64,000 bases of DNA, taken from contig CM026386.1 of assembly GCA_014843695.1 (NCBI GenBank), positions 16,331,489 to 16,395,488 of the forward strand. The letters run 5' to 3'. Under the pieces are notes generated by a model, which was not told where the DNA came from, ran no database searches, and was given only the letters and a program-made list of their open reading frames with translations. This document shows positions 9,176-19,870 of the stretch, piece after piece. The translations under genes were made by a program, and so were the position numbers. Position 1 is the stretch's first letter; the number at the start of each line of letters is the position of its first letter. This DNA comes from Archivesica marissinica (taxonomy: Eukaryota; Mollusca; Bivalvia; Venerida; Vesicomyidae).

Positions 9176-12100
9176 GTCAACGTCTCCATGCAGTGTTTGG
9201 TTGATTGCAATGTATGGTGACCTCGTGAATGCCCCCATGAAGTATTTGGTTGATTGCACTGTCTGGTGTCTCGTGAACACCCTCATGAAGTATTTTGTTG
9301 ATTGCAATGTATGGTGGCCTCGTGAACGCCCCATGAAGTATTGTGTTGATTGCACTGTCTGGTGGCCTCGTCAACACCCACATGAAGTGTTTGGTTGATT
9401 ATAATGTATAGTGGCCTCGTCAGCGCCCCCATGAATTGCTTGGTTGATTGCAATGTATGGTGGCCTCGTGAACGTCTCCATGCAGTGTTTGGTTGATTGC
9501 AATGTATGGTGGCCTCGTGTACGCCCCCATGAAGTAATTGGTTGATTGCACTGTCTGGTGGCCTCATGAACGCCCCCATGAAGTATTTGGTTGATTGCAA
9601 TGTATGGTGGCCTCGTGAACGCCCCATGAAGTATTTTGTTGATTGCACTGTCTGGTGGCCTCGTCAACACCCACATGAAGTGTTTGGTTGATTGTAATGT
9701 ATGGTGGCCTCGTCAACACCCACATGAAGTGTTTGATTGATTGTAATGTATGGTGGCCTCGTCAACGCCCCCATGAAGTGCTTGGTTGATTGTTATGTAT
9801 GGTGGCCTCGTCAACGCCCCCATGATGTAATTGGTTGATTGCACTGTCTGGTGGCCTCTTTAACGTCCCCATGAAGTGTGTGGTTGATTGCAATGTATGG
9901 TGGCCTCGTGCACGCCCCCATGAAGTATTTGGTTGATTGCACTGTCTGGTGGCATCGTCAACACCCCCATGAAGTATTTGGTTGATTGTAATGTATGGTG
10001 GCCTCGTCAGCGCCCCATGAAGTGTTTGGTTGATTGTAATGTATGGTGGCCTCGTCAGCGCCCCCATGAAGTGTTTGGTTGATTGCACTGTCTGGTGGCC
10101 TCGTGAACGTCCCCATGAAGTATTTGGTTGATTGCACTGTCTTGTGGCCTCATGAACGCCCCCATGACATATTTGGTTGATTGCAATGTATAGTAGCCTC
10201 GTGAATGCCCCATGAAGTATTTGGTTGATTGCACTCTCTGGTGGCCTCTTCAACACCCCCATGAAGTATTTGGTTGATTGCAATGTATGGTGGCCTCGTT
10301 AACGCCCCCATGAAGTATTTGGTTGATTGCAATGTATGGTGGTCTCGTGAACGCCCCCATGAAGTATTTGGTTGATTGCACGGTCTGATGGCCTCGTGAA
10401 CGCCCCCATGACGTATTTGGTTGATTGAACTGTCTGGTGGCCTCGTGAACGCCCCCATGACGTATTTGGTTGATTGCAATGTATGGTGGCCTCGTGAACG
10501 CCCCCATGAAGTATTTGGTTGATTGCACTGCCTGGTGGCCTCGTCAACACCCCCATGAAGTGTTTGGTTGGTTGTAATGTATGGTGGCCTCGTCAGCGCC
10601 CCCATGAAGTGATTGGTTGATTGTAATGTATGGTGGCCTCGTGAACGCCCCCATGAAATGTTTGGTTGATTGCAATGTATGGTGGCCTCGTGAACGCCCC
10701 CATAAAGTATTTGGTTGATTGCACTCTCTGGTGGCCGCGTGAACGCCCCCATGAAGTATTTGGTTGATTGCAATGTATGGTGGCCTCGTGAACGCCCCCA
10801 TGAAGTATTTGGTTGTTTGCACTGTCTGGTGGCCTCGTCAACACCCCCATGAAGTATTTGGTTGATTGCACTGTCTGGTGGCCTCGTCAACACCGCATGA
10901 AGTATTTGGTTGATTGTAATGCATGGTGGCATCGTCAACACCCCCATGAAGTGTTTGGTTGATTGTAATGTATGGTGGCCTCGTCAGCGCCCCGATGAAG
11001 TGTTTGGTTGATTGCACTGTCTGGTGGCCTCGTGAACGCCCCCATGAAGTATTTGGTTGATTGTAATGTATGGTGGCCTCGTCAGCGCCCCCATGAAGTG
11101 TTTGGTTGATTGTAATGTATGGTGGCCTCGTCAACGCCCCCATGAAGTATTTGGTTGATTGCACTGTATGGTGGCCTCGTCAACGCCCCCATGAAGTGTT
11201 TGGTTGATTGCAATGTATGGTGGCCTCGTCAACGCCCCCATGAAGTGTTTGGTTGATTGTAATGTATGGTGGCCTCGTCAACGCCCCCATGAAGTGTTTG
11301 GTTGATTGTATGTATGGTGCCTCGTCAGCGCCCCCATTAAGTGTTTGGTTGATTGCAATGTATGGTGGCCTCGTCAACGCCCCCATGAAGTGTTTGGTTG
11401 ATTGCAATGTTTGGTGGCCTCGTCAACGCCCCCATGAAGTGTTTGGTTAATTGCAATATATGGTGCCCTCGTCAACGTCCCCATGACGTGTTTTGTTGAT
11501 TACTATGTAGGGTGGCTTCTTCAACGCCCCCATAAAGTGCTTGGTTGATTGCAATGCATGGTGGCCTCGTCAACGCCCCCATGAAGTGTTTTGTTGATTG
11601 CAATGTATGGTGGCCTCGTCAACGCCCCCGTGAAGTGATTGGTTGATTACAATGTATGGTGGCATCGTCAACGCCCACATTAAGTGTTTGGTTGCTTGCA
11701 ATGTATGATGGCCTCGTCAGCGCCCCCATGAAGTGTTTGGTTGCTTGCAATGTTGCAATGTATGGTGCCCTCGTCAACGTCCCCATGACGTGTTTGTTTG
11801 ATTGCAATATATGGTGGCCTCGTCAACGCCCCCATGAAGTGTTTGGTATATTGCAATGTATGGTGTCCTCGTCAACGCCCCCATGAAGTGTTTGGTTGAT
11901 TGCAATGTATGGTGCCCTCGTCAACGTCCCCATGACGTGTTTTGGTTGATTACTCTGTATGGTGGCCTCTTCAACGCCTCCATAAAGTGCTTGGTTGATT
12001 GCAATGTATGGTGGCCTCGTCAACGCCCTCGTGAAGTGATTGGATGAGTACAATGTATGGTGGCATCGTCAACGCCCACATGAAGTGTTTGGTTGATTGC

Positions 12101-15100
12101 ACTGTATGTTGGCCTCGTCAGCTCCCCCATGAAGTGTTTGGTAGATTGCAATGTATGGTGCCCTCGTCAACGTCCCATGCAGTGTTTGTTTGATTGCAAT
12201 GTCTGGTGGCCTCGTCAACGCCCCCATGAAGTGTTTGGTTGATTGCAATGTATGGTGGCCTCTGTGTTTTGTTGTTGTGTTTGGTGGCCTCGTCAACCCC
12301 CATGAAGTATTTGGTTGATTGCAATGTATGGTGGCCTCGTCAACGCCCCCATGAAGTGTTTGGTTGATTGCAATGTATGGTGGCCTCGTCAACGCCCCAT
12401 GAAGTGTTTGGTTGATTGTAATGTATGGTGGCCTCGTCAACGCCCCCATGAAGTGTTTGGTTGATTGCAATGTATGGTGGCCTCGTCAGCGCCCCATGAA
12501 GTGTTTGTTGATTGCAATGTATGGTGGCCTCGTGAACGCCCCCATGAAGTGTTTGGTTGATTGCAATGTCTGGTGGCCTCGTCAACGCCCCCATGAAGTG
12601 TTTGGTTGATTGCACTGTCTGGTGGCCTCGTCAACGCCCCCATGAAGTGTGTGGTTGATTGCAATGTATGGTGGCCTCGTCAACGTCCCATGAAGTGTGT
12701 TGTTGATTGCACTGTGTGGTGGCCTCGTCAACGCCCCCATGCAGTGTTTGGTTGATTGCACTGTCTGGTGGCCTCGTCAGCGCCCCCATGAAGTGTTTGG
12801 TTGATTGCAATGTAATTTGGCTCGTCAACGCCCCCATGAAGTGTTTGGTTGATTGCAATGTATGGTGGCCTCGTCAACGCCCCCATGAAGTGTTTGGTTG
12901 ATTGCATTGTTGGTGGCCTCGTGAACGCCCCATGAAGTGTTTGTTGATTGTAATGTATGGTGGCCTCGTCGGGTTGTTGTTGCAATGTATGGTGGCCTCG
13001 TCAGCGCCCCCATGAAGTGTTTGGTTGATTGCAATGTATGGTGGCCTCGTCAACGCCCCCATGAAGTATTTGGTTGATTGCACTGTCTGGTGGCCTCGTG
13101 AACGCCCCCATGAAGTATTTGGTTGATTGCAATGTATGGTGGCCTCGTCAACGCCCCCATGAAGTGTTTGGTTGATTGCAATGTATGGTGGCCTCGTCAA
13201 CGCCCCATGAAGTGTTTGGTTGATTGCAATGTATGGTGGCCTCGTCAGCGCCCCCATGAAGTGTTTGGTTGATTGCACTGTATGGTGCCTCGTGAACGTC
13301 CCCATGAAGTATTTGGTTGATTGCACTGTCTTGTGGCCTCATGAACGCCCCCATGACATATTGGTGATTGCATGTATAGTAGCCTCGTGATGCCCCATGA
13401 ATATTTGGTTGATTGCACTCTCTGGTGGCCTCTTCAACACCCCCATTAAGTATTTTTGATTGCAATGTATGGTGGCCTCGTTAACGCCCCCATGAAGTAT
13501 TTGGTTGATTGCAAGTATGGTGGCCTCGTGAACGCCCCCATGACGTATTTGGTTGATTGCAATGTATGGTGGCCTCGTGAACGCCCCCATGAAGTATTTG
13601 GTTGATTGCACTGCCTGGTGGCCTCGTCAACACCCCCATGAAGTGTTTGGTTGGTTGTAATGTATGGTGGCCTCGTCAGCGCCCCCATGAAGTGATTGGT
13701 TGATTGTAATGTATGGTGGCCTCGTGAACGCCCCCATGAAATGTTTGGTTGATTGCAATGTATGGTGGCCTCGTGAACGCCCCCATAAAGTATTTGGTTG
13801 ATTGCACTCTCTGGTGGCCGCGTGAACGCCCCCATGAAGTATGTGGTTGATTGCAATGTATGGTGGCCTCGTGAACGACCCCATAAAGTATTTGGTTGAT
13901 TGCACTCTCTGGTGGCCGCGTGAACGCCCCCATGAAGTATTTGGTTGATTGCAATGTATGGTGGCCTCGTGAACGCCCCCATGAAGTATTTGGTTGTTTG
14001 CACTGTCTGGTGGCCTCGTCAACACCCCCATGAAGTATTTGGTTGATTGCACTGTCTGGTGGCCTCGTCAACACCGCATGAAGTATTTGGTTGATTGTAA
14101 TGCATGGTGGCATCGTCAACACCCCCATGAAGTGTTTGGTTGATTGTAATGTATGGTGACCTCGTCAGCGCCCCGATGAAGTGTTTGGTTGATTGCACTG
14201 TCTGGTGGCCTCGTGAACGCCCCCATGAAGTATTTGGTTGATTGTAATGTATGGTGGCCTCGTCAGCGCCCCCATGAAGTGTTTGGTTGATTGTAATGTA
14301 TGGTGGCCTCGTGAACGCCCCCATGAAGTATTTGGTTGATTGCACTGTCTGGTGGCCTCGTGAACGCCCCCATGAAGTATTTGGTTGATTGCACTGTCTG
14401 GTGGCCTCGTCAACACCCCCATGAAGTATTTGGTTTATTGTAATGTATGGTGGCCTCGTCAACGCCCCCATGAAGTGTTTGGTTGATTGTAATGTATGGT
14501 GGCCTCGTCAGCGCCCCCATTAAGTGTTTGGTTGATTGTAATGTATTGTGGCCTCGTCAGCGCCCCGATGAAGTGTTTGGTTGATTGCACTGTCTGGTGG
14601 CCTCGTGAACGCCCCCATGAAGTGTTTTGGTTGATTGTAATGTATGGTGGCCTCGTCAGCGCCCCCATGAAGTGTTTGGTTGATTACACGTCGTGTGGCC
14701 TCGTCAGCGTCCCCATGAAGTGTTTGGTTGATTGTAATGTATGGTGGCCTCGTCAACGCCCCCATGAAGTGTTTGGTTGATTGTAATGTATGGTGGCCTC
14801 GTCAGCGCCACCATGAAGTGTTTGATTGATTGCAATGTATGGTGGCCTCCTCAACGCCCCCATGAAGTGTTGGTTGATTGCACTGTATGGTGGCCTCGTT
14901 AACGCCCCCATGAAGTGTTTGGTTGATTGTAATGTATGGTGGCCTCGTCAACGCCCCCATGAAGTGTTTGGTTGATTGTAATGTATGGTGGCCACGTCAA
15001 CGCCCCCATGAAGTGTTTGGTTGATTGTAATGTATGGTGGCCTCGTCAGCGCCCCCATGAAGTGTTTGGTTGATTGTAATGTATGGTGGCCTCGTCAACG

Positions 15101-15976
15101 CCCCCATGAAGTGTTTGGTTAATTGCAATGCATGGTGGCCTAGTCAGCACCCCCATGAAGTGTTTGGTTGATTGTAATGTATGGTGGCCTCGAGAACGCC
15201 CCCATGAAGTATGTGGTTGATTGTAATGTATGGTGGCCTCATCAGCGCCCCCATTTGTTGTTGGTTGTTTGTTGTGTGGTTGTTGTGGGGGGGGGTTGTG
15301 GTGGTGGGTGTTGGTGTTTGGTGGGGGGGGGGTGGGGGGGGGGGGGGGGGGTGGGGGTGGGGGGGGGGGGGGGGGGGGGGGGGGTTTGGTTTTGGGTTGG
15401 TGGTTGGGGTGTTTGTTTGTTTTTTGTTGTTTGTTGTGTTGTGAAGTGTTTTGTTGATTGCACTGTCTGGTGGCCTTCGTGAACGTCCCCATGAAGTATT
15501 TTTTTTTTTTTTTGGTTGATTTGCACTGTCTTGTGGCCTCATGAACTCCCCCATGACATATTGGTTGATGCAATGTATGGTGGCCTCGTGAATGCCCCAT
15601 GAAGTATTTGGTTTGATTTGCACTCTCTGGTGGCCTCTTCAACACCCCCGGAAGTATTTGGTTGATTGCAATGTATGTTGGCCTCGTTAGCGCCCCCATG
15701 AAGTGTTTGGTTGATTGCAATGTATGGTGGTCTCGTGAACGTCCCCATGACGTGTTTGGTTGATTGCAATATATGGTGGCCTCGTCAACGTCCCATTAAG
15801 TGTGTTGTTGATTGCAATGTATGGTGCCCTCGTCAACGTCCCATGCAGTGTTTGGTTGATTGCAATGTATGGTGGCCTCGTCAACGTCCCATGAAGTGTG
15901 TTGTTGATTGCAATGTATGGTGGCCTCATCAACGCCCCCATGAAGTGTTTGGTTGATTGCAATATATGGTGGCCTC
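9176..15976 (+). repeat. 49-bp minisatellite, family B, array 1 (about 135 copies)
   Basis: The unit is GTTGATTGCAATGTATGGTG GCCTCGTCAACGCCCCCATG AAGTGTTTG. Frequent linked variants are GCACTGTCTGG, GTAATGTATGG, CGTGAACGCC, CGTCAGCGCC and AAGTATTTG. Units occur in mixed order with internal segmental duplications: the block around 10141-10947 recurs at about 13320-14128 and partly at 15530-15660. The array runs into the first N gap. Minus-strand frames up to 265 codons are an effect of the 49-bp period and not genes. Family B has no sequence relation to family A despite the equal length. Confidence 0.95.
15255..15445 (+). repeat. G/T-only island with long poly-G runs inside family B
   Basis: Almost exclusively G and T, with G runs up to about 25. 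It replaces family B sequence and is absent from the equivalent part of the other arrays. A T17 run follows at about 15500 inside an otherwise recognisable unit. It could form G-quadruplexes. The neighbouring units contain many single-base indels, so a consensus error near the gap is at least as likely. Confidence 0.85.
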
Positions 15977-16976
15977 NNNNNNNNNNNNNNNNNNNNNNNN
16001 NNNNNNNNNNNNNNNNNNNNNNNNNNNNNNNNNNNNNNNNNNNNNNNNNNNNNNNNNNNNNNNNNNNNNNNNNNNNNNNNNNNNNNNNNNNNNNNNNNNN
16101 NNNNNNNNNNNNNNNNNNNNNNNNNNNNNNNNNNNNNNNNNNNNNNNNNNNNNNNNNNNNNNNNNNNNNNNNNNNNNNNNNNNNNNNNNNNNNNNNNNNN
16201 NNNNNNNNNNNNNNNNNNNNNNNNNNNNNNNNNNNNNNNNNNNNNNNNNNNNNNNNNNNNNNNNNNNNNNNNNNNNNNNNNNNNNNNNNNNNNNNNNNNN
16301 NNNNNNNNNNNNNNNNNNNNNNNNNNNNNNNNNNNNNNNNNNNNNNNNNNNNNNNNNNNNNNNNNNNNNNNNNNNNNNNNNNNNNNNNNNNNNNNNNNNN
16401 NNNNNNNNNNNNNNNNNNNNNNNNNNNNNNNNNNNNNNNNNNNNNNNNNNNNNNNNNNNNNNNNNNNNNNNNNNNNNNNNNNNNNNNNNNNNNNNNNNNN
16501 NNNNNNNNNNNNNNNNNNNNNNNNNNNNNNNNNNNNNNNNNNNNNNNNNNNNNNNNNNNNNNNNNNNNNNNNNNNNNNNNNNNNNNNNNNNNNNNNNNNN
16601 NNNNNNNNNNNNNNNNNNNNNNNNNNNNNNNNNNNNNNNNNNNNNNNNNNNNNNNNNNNNNNNNNNNNNNNNNNNNNNNNNNNNNNNNNNNNNNNNNNNN
16701 NNNNNNNNNNNNNNNNNNNNNNNNNNNNNNNNNNNNNNNNNNNNNNNNNNNNNNNNNNNNNNNNNNNNNNNNNNNNNNNNNNNNNNNNNNNNNNNNNNNN
16801 NNNNNNNNNNNNNNNNNNNNNNNNNNNNNNNNNNNNNNNNNNNNNNNNNNNNNNNNNNNNNNNNNNNNNNNNNNNNNNNNNNNNNNNNNNNNNNNNNNNN
16901 NNNNNNNNNNNNNNNNNNNNNNNNNNNNNNNNNNNNNNNNNNNNNNNNNNNNNNNNNNNNNNNNNNNNNNNNNNNN
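15977..16976. other. assembly gap, 1000 N
   Basis: Exactly 1000 N, which looks like a placeholder size. It joins family B sequence to the tail of the ACGATGG array, with the true length and content unknown. Confidence 1.
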
Positions 16977-17040
16977 ATGGTACGATGTCGATGGTACGAT
17001 GGCACGATGTCGATGGTAATCTCGTAAAATAACGTCTGTA

Positions 17041-17137
17041 TCATTATTATTATTATTATTATTATCATTATTATTATTATTATTATTATTATTTATTATT
17101 ATCACCATCATTATTATTAATATTATTATTATTATAT
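17041..17137 (+). repeat. (ATT)n microsatellite, copy B
   Basis: Longer allele of the tract at 6436-6486, with additional ATT and ATCACCATC triplets. Confidence 0.9.
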
Positions 17138-17334
17138 GCACACACTTTGTCAATGGAGGGACGGATGGAATTATCTTTCACTTACCCGACGATAGTACTG
17201 TAACAAGTACACAGAAGAACAAATCACGACGGAACATTGCCCTGGAAACAGATGTGTAGAAAGGGTGGCTAGAAAGCTCAATTATATTTCATGTGATCAG
17301 TTAGTATTTAGAAAACTCAACAAAGCACATATAT

Positions 17335-17713
17335 ACAGTCAAACCTGTGTTAGTGGTCACCTCCATTAGCAGCCAACTTGTATTATATATACAGTCAAAC
17401 CTGTGTTAGTGGTCACCTCCATTAGCAGCCAACTTGTATTATATATACAGTCAAACCTGTGTTAGTGGTCACCTCCATTAGCAGCCAACTTGTATTATAT
17501 ATACAGTCAAACCTGTGTTAGTGGTCACCTCCATTACCAGCCAACTTGTATTATATATACAGTTAAACCTGTGTTAGTGGTCACCTCCATTAGCAGCCAA
17601 CTTGTATTATATATACAGTCAAACCTGTGTTAGTGGTCACCTCCATTAGCAGCCAACTTGTATTATATATACAGTCAAACCTGTGTTAGTGGTCACCTCC
17701 ATTAGCAGCCAAC
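17335..17713 (+). repeat. 56-bp tandem array, copy B (7 copies)
   Basis: Same unit as 6686-7018. One unit reads ATTACCAGCC for ATTAGCAGCC. Copy number differs from the first copy. Confidence 0.9.
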
Positions 17714-17726
17714 AAGAGTGTTGTAT

Positions 17727-17986
17727 CCAGGTCCGTAGCCACACTTGAGGCACACCGACGCAGTTGTCTCGCTTAAAATTTCCAAAGCCAAAAAAAAATT
17801 AAAAATTATAAATAAATAAAATGCAAAAAATATCCCTTAAACTCATTAAATCAGAAAAAGCAGGGAATCCAGCATTTTTAAGGGGGAGCATGCCCCCGAA
17901 CCCCCCGGACCACCCGGACCACCCGGACCCCCATACCCCCCTTATAGATTGCCTCGGTAGACATTTTCCTCTGGCTACGGTTCTGG
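17727..17986 (+). mobile_element. MITE family copy 3
   Basis: Identical, as far as I can see, to 7032-7291. It belongs to duplication copy B and is not an independent insertion. Confidence 0.8.
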
Positions 17987-18064
17987 TATCGAGACATTTG
18001 TTAATATTAAGAAATAATATTATTGGACATTTGAAAATACATACGTGTTAATAATAATAAATTA

Positions 18065-18240
18065 AAATAATCACTCTCGACACCTCATTCATGTTTGAAT
18101 CCATCGCCATGGGGAGAAAGAAGAGGCAATGTGGAATTTAAGTGCCTTGCATAAGGGCACGATCGTAACGGCTCCATATGGGCTCGAACTCCAGGAATTT
18201 CGCACCTGAAGCGAACGCGCTATCACGACTTCCATGCTAT
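18065..18240 (-). mobile_element. SINE-D, minus strand, duplication copy B
   Basis: Same insertion as 7370-7545. The flanking AATTATATTAATCAC reads AATTAAAATAATCAC here, one of the few differences between the two copies outside the arrays. Confidence 0.75.
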
Positions 18241-18345
18241 AACATTCTTAGATAGACGGGTTAATGGTCGAGTATTTAACTCGTTGGACTGTGAATACAA
18301 GGAGCCATCAACTCATTCTAATAATATTAACATTCTTTCAGAAGG

Positions 18346-19069
18346 AACAATAAACCGTGCTATGCGTCTCGTGTATCGGTGCTATACACCGGGCAGATAG
18401 AACTATAAACCGTGCTATACGTCTCGTGTATCGGTGTTATATACGGGGCAGATAGGACTATAAACCGTGCTATACCTCTCGTGTATCAGTGTTATATACG
18501 GAGCAGATAGGACTATAAACCGTGCTATACCTCTCGTGTATCGGTGTTATACACCGGGCAGATGGGACTATAAACCGAGGTATCATACATAGTTGCTAAA
18601 TACCTGGCAGATGGGACTATTAACCTAAGTAGCATGTATCGGTGCTATACACCGTGCAGATGGGACTATAAACCGAGGTATCATGTATCGGTGCTGTACA
18701 CCGGGCAGATGGGACTATAAACCGAGGTATCATGTATCGGTGCTATACACCGGGCAGATGGGACTATAAACCGAGGTATCATACATAGGTGCTATACACC
18801 GGGCAGATAGGACTATAAACCGAGGTATCATACATAGTTGCTATACACCGGGCAGATAGGACTATAAACCGAGGTATCATACATAGGTGCTATACACCGG
18901 GCAGATAGGACTATAAACCGAGGTATCATACATAGGTGCTGTACACCGGGCAGATGGGACTATAAACCGAGGTATCATACATAGTTGCTATACACCGGAC
19001 AGATGGGACTATAAACCGAGGTATCATGTATCGGTGCTATACACCGGGCAGATGGGACTATAAACCGAG
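18346..19069 (+). repeat. 49-bp minisatellite, family A, array 3
   Basis: Unit order and variants are the same as in 7651-8374. The match of every variant position shows it arose by block duplication and not by separate expansion. Confidence 0.95.
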
Positions 19070-19070
19070 T

Positions 19071-19565
19071 TTGTCTGGACAAGACGTTTATATTTCAATA
19101 TTTTATTAAGTATCGTAAACATACACTGTGTCTAGTTACATGCTCAAATATGTTAACATATAAGTTATCAACATAACAGTTGGGGGGGGGTATGATACAG
19201 ATACAGTGTAACATGATATCGATTGTACATATAAGTAATATGCTACATAGACAACACACAGCCGGGAATAACAAATACATGAGGTTGAACATGCATGAGT
19301 ATTTACTAGATACTTAAAGTAGACACATGCTTTATACAATACTAATACGTGCAACTTGATAGTATAGCACTCGATAGTTCCTGCAATAGAATAGCCAGTT
19401 ATAAGTCGTAAATAATACCAGTAGTCATAAGCATGGAGGAGTGCATACATGATAGTACGATTATTCCAAAATATTATAATAATAAAGACTTTATTTAACG
19501 AGAGAACTCATTTGAACAATTAAGTCAATCTACCATGAGGCCCTCAACAAATTAAAACATGAAAT
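19071..19565. repeat. paralogous segment P, copy 3
   Basis: Same as 8376-8870, with one 48-bp unit and the antisense LINE tail at 19476-19548. Confidence 0.85.
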
Positions 19566-19870
19566 AGCATAATGAAACATGTAAACAGTAACCAGTAAAA
19601 CTTTCATAGGAAATAAGATATAGGCTGTAAGAACTAATACTTATATTCATGTATAGTTGTGTAGTATCAGTCTATTAGGTTATTGGTCTGTTCATTGCAC
19701 CACCTGATATATAAAGCGTTGAGGGGTTGAGGTCCCTAGATTCCGCTTTGTTAATCGGATAAGCGGTGTTTAGTGTCAGCGGCTTGGGATAAGACAGCAG
19801 TCGGTGGATCTTCATGTTCTTTTCGTCCGCATTTGCACTACGATGCTAACTGTGTGGTCTGTCTCAGATT
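19566..19870. other. single-copy flank of family B array, copy B
   Basis: Equivalent to 8871-9175. No gene recognised. Confidence 0.5.

Larger units (their letters stand above)
6376..14740 (+). repeat. direct large duplication, copy A
   Basis: From the end of the ACGATGG array onward, the order of (ATT)n, 56-bp array, MITE, SINE-D, family A array, segment P and family B array is repeated at 16977-22260. The offset is 10,603 bp before the microsatellite and 10,695 bp from about 7032 to 10947. Near-zero divergence was seen in the unique parts. Copy A carries about 3.18 kb of extra family B units (about 10947-14128) absent from copy B. Confidence 0.9.

Noticed and set aside
9143..15769. Many minus-strand open frames of 60-265 codons in family B
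   Set aside because: The 49-bp unit is stop-free in all three minus-strand phases, so any few consecutive units make an open frame. Translations rotate among the same three strings and have no domain, start context or splice logic.
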